Shown here: positions 6,501-15,035 of the stretch, piece after piece
Layout: the number at the start of each line of letters is the position of its first letter
Numbering within the stretch: the stretch's first letter is position 1
NCBI GenBank assembly: GCA_017744515.1
Contig: JAGIBF010000066.1
Location: forward strand, 1-45,013
Length of the DNA: 45,013 nt
Direction: 5' to 3'
Source: Niastella sp.
GTDB taxonomy: Bacteria > Bacteroidota > Bacteroidia > Chitinophagales > Chitinophagaceae
Notes under the pieces: model-generated
Database searches by the model: none
What the model saw: only the letters and a program-made list of their open reading frames with translations
What the model was told of the DNA's origin: nothing
Made by a program: the position numbers and the translations under genes

Positions 6501-7403
6501 ATGCAACGACTACAAATAATCAACCTTTCCAAAACATACGCCAACGGCGTACAGGCGCTCAGCAATGTGTCGCTCACGATTTCCAATGGCATGTTTGGCC
6601 TGCTCGGCCCCAATGGCGCCGGCAAATCTTCTTTGATGCGCACGCTGGCCGCTTTGCAGCCGCCCGATAGCGGACAGGTGTTGTTTGATGGTAAAGACAT
6701 CCTGCAGCAACAGCAGTTCCTGCGTAGCCAGCTGGGTTACCTGCCGCAGGACTTTGGCGTGTATCCCAAAATTGCCGCCATCGACCTGCTGAACCACCTC
6801 GCCATCCTGAAAGGAGTCACTGATAAAGGCGCCCGCAAAGAGCAGGTGCTGGCCCTGCTGCAGCAAACCAACTTATACGCCGTAAGAAAACAATCGGTGA
6901 GCACCTTTTCCGGCGGCATGCGTCAGCGCTTCGGCATTGCACAGGCTTTGCTGGGCAACCCGCAGCTGATCATCGTAGATGAACCTACGGCCGGGCTCGA
7001 CCCATTGGAGCGCAACCGCTTTCACGACCTGCTGAGCGAGATTGGCGAACAGGTAGTGGTGATCCTGTCTACCCATATCGTGGAAGACGTGCACGACCTC
7101 TGTCCCGACATGGCCATCATGGCCGGCGGCAAAGTGATCCTGCAGGGCAAACCGGCTTTGCTCACAGAGGCATTGGCCGGGCAGGTATGGCGCAAAACGG
7201 TGCCCAAAGAAAGGCTGCAACATGATCAGGCTACCCTGCCTGTGATCTCCACGCGCATGACCGGCGGCAAAATACAGGTATATGTACTGAGTGGCGTTCA
7301 TCCCGGGGATGGCTTTGAGCCTTTTCAACCCGATCTGTCGGCTGTTTACTTCTCGGCTTTGTTCGGTGCGCAACGCACCAGAAAGGAGGTCACGGCATGC
7401 TAA
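6501..7403 (+). CDS. ABC transporter ATP-binding protein
   Basis: A 300-aa nucleotide-binding subunit with Walker A GPNGAGKSS (36-44), signature FSGGMRQ (136-142) and Walker B LIIVDEP (156-162), plus a C-terminal tail of about 80 residues. I start at the ATG at 6501, because the upstream 14 residues of the open frame (from 6459) are not family-like and the domain begins right after MQRLQIINLSKTY. The last 7 bp overlap the start of the permease/peptidase fusion, so the two form one exporter. In this family the ATPase energises ABC-2-type permeases fused to an M1 peptidase; the substrate is not known. Confidence 0.92.
   Translation: MQRLQIINLSKTYANGVQALSNVSLTISNGMFGLLGPNGAGKSSLMRTLAALQPPDSGQVLFDGKDILQQQQFLRSQLGYLPQDFGVYPKIAAIDLLNHLAILKGVTDKGARKEQVLALLQQTNLYAVRKQSVSTFSGGMRQRFGIAQALLGNPQLIIVDEPTAGLDPLERNRFHDLLSEIGEQVVVILSTHIVEDVHDLCPDMAIMAGGKVILQGKPALLTEALAGQVWRKTVPKERLQHDQATLPVISTRMTGGKIQVYVLSGVHPGDGFEPFQPDLSAVYFSALFGAQRTRKEVTAC
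7382..7390 (+). promoter_or_regulatory. Strong Shine-Dalgarno site for the fusion gene
   Basis: AAAGGAGGT ends 6 bp before the ATG at 7397. Strong anti-16S complementarity is unusual in Bacteroidota, where most genes here start after plain AT-rich DNA. It lies within the end of the ATPase reading frame and supports the 7397 start. Confidence 0.6.
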
Positions 7404-10400
7404 CATATTTATTAGGGTTTGAACTGAAATACCATGTCAGGCAGATCACGTTCATCGTGTCGGCTGTGCTGTTCATCGCACTTGGCTTATTGATGATACA
7501 GGGCAATTTTGGCGGCGCTGAACTGCATAAGAATGGGCCGTACGTTATCAGCTACCTCACCTGCTTTCTTTCCCTCATGGTCATTTTTATCAGCACACTC
7601 TTTTGCGCCAATGTGGTATTGCGGGATACCGTTTACCGGATGGATGCTATTATTTTCACGACCTCGCTGGAACCCCTGCCTTATTTTATGACACGCTTGC
7701 TGGGCCTGGTGCTGACTGTTTTTATCGTACTGGCATTGGGTGTGTCGGGCATTGCCCTTGGCAGCATGGCCGCAGGTACTGATCAATTGGGACCGTACAA
7801 CTTCCTTTATTTTTTACAACCACTCCTCGTATTCGGATTGCCCAACGTACTGTTTTGCTGCAGTGTTATTTTCAGTGTGGCATTGCTCACACGTCAGGTG
7901 CGCGCTGTGTACATAGCTGGCGTGTTGTTGTTCATTTTATATTTCCTCGGTTCTATCCTCGGCAATTCGCCCATGATGGCAAGCTCCTTAAAAACCAGTG
8001 AGCCCGGCCTTCTGCCCTACCTCCTCGACCCTTTTGGGCTGGCCGCTTTTATGTATGATACGCGCGCCTGGTCATTGTCCGACCGCAATGACAGATTATT
8101 TCCCCTGGCGGGCGCCTTCCTGGCCAACCGGTTGTTGTGGACGATTATCAGCTGTTCCTTACTGTGGGTCGCTTACCGGTATTTCAAATTCCGGCTGCCG
8201 GTAGCGGAAAAAGCCCGCAAGCGGACTGCAACCACAACCACTACCAACGTGATTCCTTATAGAAGCGTAGCGACTACATCTGCGGGGGTTACCTATAACC
8301 GCCTCACGTTTACCGCTCAATTAAAACTGGAAGTAGCATCGGTGTGCAGGCATATTCCTTTCCTGGTGATGATGGCCTTGTGGGTATTCCTGTATGCAGT
8401 GGAGCTGAAGGAGAATATTTTACAAGGACCTTATGGTACCCGCTTTTACGCAGCTACCGGCTATATTGTAGAAGAGCTGCGCAGCATTCGCCCGGCCTTA
8501 CTGCTGCTCATTTTTTATGCCGGTGAGCTCATCAGCCGCGAGCGGGCGGCCAACATGGAAGGGCTGGTATTTACTACACCCGTGCGCAATGCAATTCTGT
8601 GGGGCGCCAAATGTGCTACGCTGGCCGTGCTGGTGGCGTTGCTCATAACGGCGAATATTACAATAGGAATTGGATTGCAATTGCTGACAGGCTACACTGC
8701 CATCGACCTGCCTGCTTATCTTTCACTTTATTACTACAGCGGCCTGCCTTTATTCCTCTTTGCCGTACTGATCGTGTTTATACAAACCATTGTTGCCAAT
8801 AAATACCTCGGCATGCTGTTGAGCCTGGTGATCGTGGGTATCGTGGTGTTCAGCCGCCAGCTGGGCATTCAGCATTACCTGCTGCGCTATGCCACCCTGC
8901 CCGACCTGAGGTATACGCTCATGAATGGGTTTGGCCATTACACAAAGGCTGTGCACTGGTATCTATTGTACTGGACTTCTTTCGCGGCTGTGCTGAGCTT
9001 GCTGGCTGCTGCGTTATGGAAAGCGAGTGCACATACTACGTTGTGGCAGCGCATGCAAACGATGGGACGGCAATGGGGCCTTACCGGTAAAGTATTGTTG
9101 GTAGCCTGCCTGCTGTGTTGCACAGCCGCCGGCATGTACATCGAGCGGAGAACCACCCAGGTAAGTACAGCACGGGGTAATTCCACCATGCAATTATGGG
9201 GCGTAGAGTACGAGAAGCGCTACAAGCCACAGGAACATTTGCCGCAGCCTTATATCATAGCCGTAAAGACCCATATCGCTTTATACCCCGAAGAAGGCAG
9301 GTACACGGTACAGGGTAGCTATGGCTTACGCAATGAATCCAGCCAGCCCATTACCACATTGTGGTTTGGCGTAGATCCCGAAGTAACCAGCGTTTCCTTT
9401 ACAGTGCCCGGCGCCGCTATTGCTAAGACCGACCCCATGTTCAGGATGTATTGGTATACGCTTGCACAACCGTTGCTGCCAGGCAAGGAAATGAATGTAC
9501 AGTTCAACATGGAAGTAGAGCGCAGTAGTTTCGACCGCTTCAACCCTGAGCATTCGATCGTGGACAATGGCAGCTATGTGGAGCTGGAGAAATACATCCC
9601 GTACCTCGGATACAATAACCGGTTTGAGGCCGGTGATATTGCTGTCCGGAAACAACATAGCTTGCCGCTACAAACAACAGGCATAGTACGTGACAGCAGC
9701 TATCACTTCATCAATTATGAAACGGTGATCAGCACCGCTGCCGACCAGCAGGTAGTGACCGTGGGCGCCCTGCAGCGGGAATGGATAGACGGTAACCGCC
9801 GCTTTTTCCATTATAAAACGGAGCAGCCGGTGAACTGCATGCTGGCGTTCAGCTCGGCACGCTATGCCGTACAAAAAGAGGTGCACAGGAATATTACTTT
9901 CCGTATTTACTATCAACCCGGGCACAGTGCTAACCTGCCTTCTATTATGCAAGCCATGAAAGATGCCATCGATTACGGCAGTGAGCACTTCAGCGTTTAT
10001 CCGCTCTCCTGGCTCACGCTGGCTGAGATACCGCAGTATCCCGGCGCTGCTACGGCGTACCCGGGTGTACTGTTCAGCACGGAAAAGATCAATTTCATGA
10101 GCAACCTGAGTGACAGCAACCGCTTCAACAATGTGTATGCAGTGACGGCGCATGAAGTGGGGCATCAATGGTGGGCTAATAAATTGTCACCACTACCCTT
10201 GCCCGGCCGTGCGGTGCTCACGGAGTCGCTGGCGAAGTATACAGAAATGATGGTGGCGGAAAAACGTTATGGCAGGCAACTGCTGCGGCAATTATCGCTG
10301 GCAGATAACAACCTGTATTTTGCACTGCGCTATATAGCCGGCGAACCGGAACAGCCACTGATACGCGCCGATCAGTCTTTTGTTTGTTACCAGAAGGGCG

Positions 10401-10936
10401 GCCGAACGTTGTATGGCATTAAAGAAATGCTGGGTGAAGCAGCTATGGACACGGCACTGCAAAGGCTGATCGCTCAACATGGTTTTCCGCAGCGACGTGC
10501 TACGACAAGCGACCTGCTCCGGCAATTGAATGCCGTAGCTACACCGCAACAGGCAACACACATCAACGATCTTTTCAACAGGGTGATCGTGTACAACAAT
10601 GCCATCGAAGTGCAGCAATTTGATTCATTACCCGACGGTCATTACCGGCTTCGGGTAAAGATCAGTGTACAAAAGACCAGCGAAAACGATGGACAGCTGC
10701 ACACCATGCCACCGCATGACTGGATGACGCTGGCCGTGTACGATGGCGCCGGACAAACAGGACAACCTGCGGGCAGACTCCTGTACCATCAACAACATTT
10801 GTTTACCGGCACACCTGCCATACTTACGCTCCACCTGCCCCGCCGGCCGGCGCAGGTGATCCTCGATCCGGGCGCCTTCCTGTCCGATGCCGACCTGTCG
10901 GACAACGAGCAAAAAGTGTCTGCACAGCCGAAATGA
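7397..10936 (+). CDS. ABC-2-type permease fused to M1-family aminopeptidase
   Basis: A 1179-aa fusion. Residues about 1-275 and 310-590 are two blocks of about six hydrophobic helices each, together a full ABC-2-type permease. From about 620 onward comes an extracytoplasmic M1 (gluzincin) peptidase unit with H919-E-V-G-H923 QWW, and the third zinc ligand Glu943 in LTESLAKY, 19 residues after the second His. The usual GAMEN exopeptidase motif is replaced by a QYPGAATAYPG-like region. The peptidase would lie on the far side of the inner membrane. Fusions of this architecture are known in Bacteroidota and other phyla but lack a defined substrate. Transport coupled to trimming of a peptide is an inference. 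It overlaps the ATPase gene and ends at a terminator. Confidence 0.92.
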   Translation: MLTYLLGFELKYHVRQITFIVSAVLFIALGLLMIQGNFGGAELHKNGPYVISYLTCFLSLMVIFISTLFCANVVLRDTVYRMDAIIFTTSLEPLPYFMTRLLGLVLTVFIVLALGVSGIALGSMAAGTDQLGPYNFLYFLQPLLVFGLPNVLFCCSVIFSVALLTRQVRAVYIAGVLLFILYFLGSILGNSPMMASSLKTSEPGLLPYLLDPFGLAAFMYDTRAWSLSDRNDRLFPLAGAFLANRLLWTIISCSLLWVAYRYFKFRLPVAEKARKRTATTTTTNVIPYRSVATTSAGVTYNRLTFTAQLKLEVASVCRHIPFLVMMALWVFLYAVELKENILQGPYGTRFYAATGYIVEELRSIRPALLLLIFYAGELISRERAANMEGLVFTTPVRNAILWGAKCATLAVLVALLITANITIGIGLQLLTGYTAIDLPAYLSLYYYSGLPLFLFAVLIVFIQTIVANKYLGMLLSLVIVGIVVFSRQLGIQHYLLRYATLPDLRYTLMNGFGHYTKAVHWYLLYWTSFAAVLSLLAAALWKASAHTTLWQRMQTMGRQWGLTGKVLLVACLLCCTAAGMYIERRTTQVSTARGNSTMQLWGVEYEKRYKPQEHLPQPYIIAVKTHIALYPEEGRYTVQGSYGLRNESSQPITTLWFGVDPEVTSVSFTVPGAAIAKTDPMFRMYWYTLAQPLLPGKEMNVQFNMEVERSSFDRFNPEHSIVDNGSYVELEKYIPYLGYNNRFEAGDIAVRKQHSLPLQTTGIVRDSSYHFINYETVISTAADQQVVTVGALQREWIDGNRRFFHYKTEQPVNCMLAFSSARYAVQKEVHRNITFRIYYQPGHSANLPSIMQAMKDAIDYGSEHFSVYPLSWLTLAEIPQYPGAATAYPGVLFSTEKINFMSNLSDSNRFNNVYAVTAHEVGHQWWANKLSPLPLPGRAVLTESLAKYTEMMVAEKRYGRQLLRQLSLADNNLYFALRYIAGEPEQPLIRADQSFVCYQKGGRTLYGIKEMLGEAAMDTALQRLIAQHGFPQRRATTSDLLRQLNAVATPQQATHINDLFNRVIVYNNAIEVQQFDSLPDGHYRLRVKISVQKTSENDGQLHTMPPHDWMTLAVYDGAGQTGQPAGRLLYHQQHLFTGTPAILTLHLPRRPAQVILDPGAFLSDADLSDNEQKVSAQPK

Positions 10937-10985
10937 AGGATCTGGCTACTGAACCGACATTTGAGCTGTTTGAATTGAAGGCCTT

Positions 10986-11020
10986 GCAGGGAGCATTTCC
11001 TGCTCCCTGCATTATTTTTA
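10986..11020 (+). terminator. Rho-independent terminator
   Basis: GCAGGGAGCA (10986-10995) pairs perfectly with TGCTCCCTGC (11001-11010) around a TTTCC loop, followed by ATTATTTTTA. It separates the transporter operon from the second two-component system, which therefore probably has its own or read-through transcription. Confidence 0.85.
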
Positions 11021-11032
11021 CAAAAAAAAGCG

Positions 11033-12067
11033 GTGCTGATCAGTGATAAAAAAGTCCGGGCCTACGGCTACCCCGCCTTTGCCGTATTGTTTTACTGTTT
11101 CTTCATGCTCGACATGTTTTTTGCAGCACCGATCGCCTGGCTGCTGCCCAAGACGCTTGTAGTGACCTGTATATTCACCATCCTTGTGTGGGAACCGGTA
11201 AGATTAGTGGCATTGTGGGCTTATGGACGGTGGGCTGGTGTACACGACACCCTCAAAAGAAGGCTTATTGTGGTGACCATCCTTGTATCCTATGGGTTCC
11301 TGCTGGGCTTCCTGCGCATATTTATAGAAGGGAAACTGCTGCGGGTATGGGGTGTAGGCGTTTACAATATACCCGTATTCCTGATGTTCACAGGTATCTC
11401 CATGCTCTTTATCCTGCTCGGCTTTGTGATTTACGAGGTCATCTTTTATATCCAGCGTTGGCAAACCACCCAGATCGAAGCCAATGAATTGAAGAAGCTC
11501 AACCTGCAAATGCAGTTCGACTCACTGAAGGTACAGGTACAGCCCCATTTTCTTTTCAACACGCTCAATACGCTCATCGGCCTGATTGAACGCGATCAGC
11601 AGCACGCTATCCGGTTTACCGAAGACCTCGCCTACGTTTACCGATACCTCCTGGAGGCCAACCAATCGCCCGTCATTAGCCTCGAAGAAGAACTTAAATT
11701 CGCCCGGGTATATTTCTCTTTGATGAAAACACGTTACCCCGAAGGACTCTTTCTCGAAGTAAACGTGGAGGAGCCCGGCCTGTATGAAGTGCCACCGCTC
11801 AGCCTGCAGATACTGATCGAAAATGCCATTAAACACAATACTGTTACGCGTGCCAATCCGCTTTTTATAAAGGTACAGTTGGGCCAGCAGACCCAAAAGG
11901 TTATCGTACGAAACAATTATCAACCCAAATATTATGTCCAGCGGTCCGGCCATGGATTGCAGCATTTGCGCAAGAAATTTGAGCTCTTGTCGCTGCCGCC
12001 CATTACTGTCAACAGCGATAAAAAAGATTTTACCGTAAGTTTCCCCGTAATAAAAGCAACCATATGA
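11033..12067 (+). CDS. LytS-type sensor histidine kinase (second system)
   Basis: A 344-aa protein, much shorter than the kinase at 4815. About four transmembrane helices span residues 12-140. A short linker precedes the His_kinase motif QVQPHFLFNTLNTLIGL with His172, and the ATPase N-box ILIENAIKHN follows at about 260. The start used is GTG at 11033, directly after an A-rich run. No better ATG precedes the first helix, so a few residues of uncertainty remain. The stop overlaps the response regulator start by 4 bp (ATGA). It lies just 23 bp past the terminator of the ABC/M1 operon. Confidence 0.92.
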   Translation: MLISDKKVRAYGYPAFAVLFYCFFMLDMFFAAPIAWLLPKTLVVTCIFTILVWEPVRLVALWAYGRWAGVHDTLKRRLIVVTILVSYGFLLGFLRIFIEGKLLRVWGVGVYNIPVFLMFTGISMLFILLGFVIYEVIFYIQRWQTTQIEANELKKLNLQMQFDSLKVQVQPHFLFNTLNTLIGLIERDQQHAIRFTEDLAYVYRYLLEANQSPVISLEEELKFARVYFSLMKTRYPEGLFLEVNVEEPGLYEVPPLSLQILIENAIKHNTVTRANPLFIKVQLGQQTQKVIVRNNYQPKYYVQRSGHGLQHLRKKFELLSLPPITVNSDKKDFTVSFPVIKATI

Positions 12068-12831
12068 AAGTCCTGATCATAGAAGACGAAAGCATCGCTG
12101 TACAACGACTCTCCGGGATGCTGCGCGAGCTGGACCCCGATGCAGAAATTGTTGGCGTCATGGACAGTGTGGAAAGCAGTGTGGCCTTCCTGAAAAAGCT
12201 CCCCACGCTCGACCTGGTATTGATGGACATAGAGTTGGGTGACGGGCGCAGCCTGGATATATTCGACAAGGTAAAGATCGACACACCCGTGATATTCATT
12301 ACGGCTTACCAGGAACATGCCCTGAAAGCTTTTAAACACAACAGTGTCGACTACCTGTTGAAGCCCCTCCACAAGACGGAACTGGCGGCAGCCCTCGACA
12401 AATACCGCCGTGTGTACAATACGCAGGAGGCTCATCTGCAAAAAAACATGATGCAGTTCCTCGAAGAAATGAAAGCCCTGGAACAGCCATCCTACAAAGA
12501 ACGCTTCCTGGTCAAAGTAGGCTCCCGCATGATCTCCGTACCGGCCGCGGGCATAGCCTACTTTTATACCAAAGACAGGTGCCAGTTCATCAAGACGGCC
12601 AACAATGATGACCTTATCATCGACAAGCCGCTCGATGATATCGAAAGTGAGCTCGATAGTAAACAGTTTTTTCGTGCCAACCGGCAGTTTATCCTCAATT
12701 ACAATCATGTCGATAAAGTACAGGCCTGGTTGAGCGGCAAGTTGAGAGTACAGGTAAAGCCTGCCGCCTATGAAGATATCATCGTCAGCAGGCTGCGGTC
12801 AACAGATTTCAGAAAATGGCTGGGAGAGTAA
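12064..12831 (+). CDS. LytTR-family response regulator (second system)
   Basis: A 255-aa protein. The receiver domain has acidic EDE at 7-9, phosphoacceptor Asp55 in LVLMDIELGD, Thr80 and Lys100 in YLLKPLH. A linker with a short helical segment (HLQKNMMQFLEEMKALEQ) leads to the LytTR DNA-binding domain (about 150-255; RFLVKVGSRMISV, QFFRANRQFILNYNHV). It is translationally coupled to the kinase at 11033. The gene ends 9 bp before the stop of the convergent NTF2-like gene, with no room for a terminator between them. Confidence 0.94.
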   Translation: MKVLIIEDESIAVQRLSGMLRELDPDAEIVGVMDSVESSVAFLKKLPTLDLVLMDIELGDGRSLDIFDKVKIDTPVIFITAYQEHALKAFKHNSVDYLLKPLHKTELAAALDKYRRVYNTQEAHLQKNMMQFLEEMKALEQPSYKERFLVKVGSRMISVPAAGIAYFYTKDRCQFIKTANNDDLIIDKPLDDIESELDSKQFFRANRQFILNYNHVDKVQAWLSGKLRVQVKPAAYEDIIVSRLRSTDFRKWLGE

Positions 12832-12840
12832 TGCGGAGTT

Positions 12841-13641
12841 TTAAAGATCGATCACTTGCACCAGCACTACCCAGCCCCGTGCAGTATGTCCCCATACGCG
12901 CAGGTAATTGGCTGTAGCACTTCCTTTTTTTACCTGCCCATATACGTAACCAAGATCATTACTTTGCGAAATGCCGGATGCAAAAGCGCTGAAACGGGCT
13001 TCCTGCAACAAGGCCAGTGCCTGCTGCACAGAATCCTTTGCCTGTAGTGGCTGCCTGCCATTGAAATTAAGCACTCCATTAGTAGCTATACGGTTGATAA
13101 CACTGGCACTGCCTGCCTGCAACGCTTGCAGCAGTGATGTTTCCAGCTGATCGATAGAAGTTGGTTGAGTAGCCGGTATCAATAGCTCACCCACAGCAGT
13201 CAATACCTGACCGGGAAAAGCGTTATTGACGTAAGAGGTTCCGAGGTCTGCCAGCAGCTTCCATTTGCCGGTACCATCCAGCTTCCATACGGAGGTGAAT
13301 TGCCCGCTGCCAAGGACCTTACCGCCTATAAAGTCCCGCACTTCATAAGGTCCCGTTGTAAAGCCAACGTCCCCTGCGCTGGCTGTATGACTCATCGAAG
13401 GCGTCCACAATAGTTTGGCGCCTTGCGCCGGCGCCCGCTGCCAGAACTTCACACCGTTCAATACCCTGCCATTGTTGAAGATCACCCCATTACTGTCGAG
13501 GTTGGCCAGGAAGGCCGCACGCGTATTTTCTTCGCGCGATTGCCGGGCAAAAGCGAGCTCAGCTTCTACCAGGCTGGCGGCAGATTGACTATAACCTTGC
13601 AAGGCAATGGCAAGACAAAGCAGACTGCAAATTGATTTCAT
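12841..13641 (-). CDS. Secreted protein with two tandem NTF2/SnoaL (DUF4440-like) domains
   Basis: A 266-aa protein with signal peptide MKSICSLLCLAIALQGYSQS, cleavage expected after the Ser/Gln run. Two NTF2-like halves are visible. Residues about 22-150 open with a helix (VEAELAFARQSREENTRAAFLANL) and contain the FNNGRVLNGVKFWQRAP core. Residues about 170-266 have a parallel helix (LETSLLQAL) and the VLNFNGRQPLQAKDS core. Such folds act as enzymes or as ligand-binding scaffolds, and no catalytic residue stands out. I start at 13641 because the frame upstream to 13770 encodes unrelated residues and the signal peptide begins here. A TACTTTTG (-7-like, minus strand, 13749-13756) lies about 110 bp upstream without a clear -33 partner. 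Confidence 0.82.
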   Translation of the reverse strand: MKSICSLLCLAIALQGYSQSAASLVEAELAFARQSREENTRAAFLANLDSNGVIFNNGRVLNGVKFWQRAPAQGAKLLWTPSMSHTASAGDVGFTTGPYEVRDFIGGKVLGSGQFTSVWKLDGTGKWKLLADLGTSYVNNAFPGQVLTAVGELLIPATQPTSIDQLETSLLQALQAGSASVINRIATNGVLNFNGRQPLQAKDSVQQALALLQEARFSAFASGISQSNDLGYVYGQVKKGSATANYLRVWGHTARGWVVLVQVIDL

Positions 13642-14023
13642 GGAATGCATAGTTTGTAAAAGTAAAAAAGAACAGGTGGTAGAAACCACCTGCGTCACAT
13701 GAGAAAAATTGATGAATAATGTACAGTGATGACAAACTGTAACAGCTTCAAAAGTAACGCCGTCACGCATAGCGCGTATGCGTCGTTGTTTAAAATGACG
13801 AACCCGTCTGCTTAGTCGCCCGTTTTTAAAGCTGAAGTGAAAAACAACTTAACCGGAATATGGCGGGAGGCCTTATACCGCTTTTTGCCTGCACAAGTGG
13901 CTACTCTCCCTTTCATTTCAAACCCGAATGACTGCACCATAGCAGCCGCATGCTGCATTTTAATCAGTACCTGTATCCAAACTCATAATAATACCTGTCT
14001 ATAATCATTAAAACATATGCATC
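13642..14023. other. 382-bp divergent intergenic region
   Basis: This separates the NTF2-like gene (minus) from the beta-helix gene (plus). It holds the leader hairpin at 13673-13692 and a -7-like TACTTTTG on the minus strand at 13749-13756. I see no gene, RNA gene or further repeat in it. Confidence 0.7.
13665..13692 (-). terminator. Terminator-like hairpin in the leader of the NTF2-like gene
   Basis: CAGGTGGT and ACCACCTG (13673-13680 and 13685-13692) form a perfect 8-bp stem with a 4-nt loop. Read on the minus strand, the stem is followed by TTCTTTTTTAC. It lies 32 bp upstream of the start codon at 13641, where it would end transcripts before the gene: an attenuator arrangement or simply a 5' stabilising hairpin. 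Confidence 0.5.
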
Positions 14024-15016
14024 ATGAAGTTTAATGTACTTGTAAGTTCTCTGATCCTTTTAGGTATACTGCAGGCAACAGTCGTGCAGGCCAAAGTATG
14101 GCGTGTGAATAACACCACCGGCGTTGCAGCAGATTTTAAAGAAGTGTCCACTGCCATCGCCAATGCATTGGTAGTAAACGGCGATACGCTCTACGTGGAA
14201 GGTACAGCCACCTCGTATGCCACAGCCACCCTCAACAAAAAAATCGTCATCATCGGTTCCGGCTATTTACTATCCGGAACAGGCGCCAACACCGGCCTGC
14301 AGGCCATGGGCCAGTCAACTAAAATAAGCATTCTCAATATCGACTCGCTCGGCACAGGATCTACGATCATGGGTGTGAGCACCCAGTTCTACTTAAACTC
14401 TAACGTAGATGATATTACCATTACGCGCTGTGAAGGCTATATTGGCCGGTACAATACCTACCCCAATTCGAAAATTGTGAACCTGACGATCAATAAATAC
14501 ATAGGGTACATCGATATGGTCAATTATACGCTCGAAAATCCCCGTATCACCAATTGTATATTGACCAATGTGGTGGTATTGAACACGATCATCAACGGGC
14601 TCATCAGGAACAATGTATTTACAACGCAGGTAACACTGGCCAATAGTTATATTACCAATAACATCTTTCTGAGCACCACTAACATCACCTCCAGTACCAT
14701 CAAATACAACATTGCTGTTACCAACGTGTTACCGGCAGGCAACGGCAACCAAAATAACGTATCTTCTACCGTACTCTTTGTTGGAACAGGTTCCGGTGAT
14801 GGACGATATATGCTCAAAGCCGGATCACCTGCTATCGGCGCCGGTGAACCGATCAATGGAGAAACGCCGGATGTGGGCGCATTCGGCACAGCCGACCCTT
14901 ATCGCCTGAGTGGCATACCACCGATTCCTTCTATCTACATGCTCACAGTGCCCGGCTCCGTGCCTGCTGCTGCCACCAGCATGGACATTACTTTCAGCAC
15001 CCGTTCGAATAATTGA
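14024..15016 (+). CDS. Secreted right-handed beta-helix-type protein
   Basis: A 330-aa protein with signal peptide MKFNVLVSSLILLGILQATVVQA. The body is a series of short beta-strand repeats rich in Asn, Ile, Thr and Val (for example ITNCILTNVVVLNTIINGLIR, then NNVFTTQVTLANSYITNNIF), as in parallel beta-helix proteins of the pectate-lyase/right-handed-helix superfamily. No catalytic residues of lyases are recognised, so a structural or binding role is as likely as an enzymatic one. The protein ends abruptly after ITFSTRSNN without a T9SS domain of its own. It leads a three-gene operon, with the T9SS protein 19 bp downstream. Confidence 0.8.
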   Translation: MKFNVLVSSLILLGILQATVVQAKVWRVNNTTGVAADFKEVSTAIANALVVNGDTLYVEGTATSYATATLNKKIVIIGSGYLLSGTGANTGLQAMGQSTKISILNIDSLGTGSTIMGVSTQFYLNSNVDDITITRCEGYIGRYNTYPNSKIVNLTINKYIGYIDMVNYTLENPRITNCILTNVVVLNTIINGLIRNNVFTTQVTLANSYITNNIFLSTTNITSSTIKYNIAVTNVLPAGNGNQNNVSSTVLFVGTGSGDGRYMLKAGSPAIGAGEPINGETPDVGAFGTADPYRLSGIPPIPSIYMLTVPGSVPAAATSMDITFSTRSNN

Positions 15017-15035
15017 TCACCTCCAAATCCTATTC

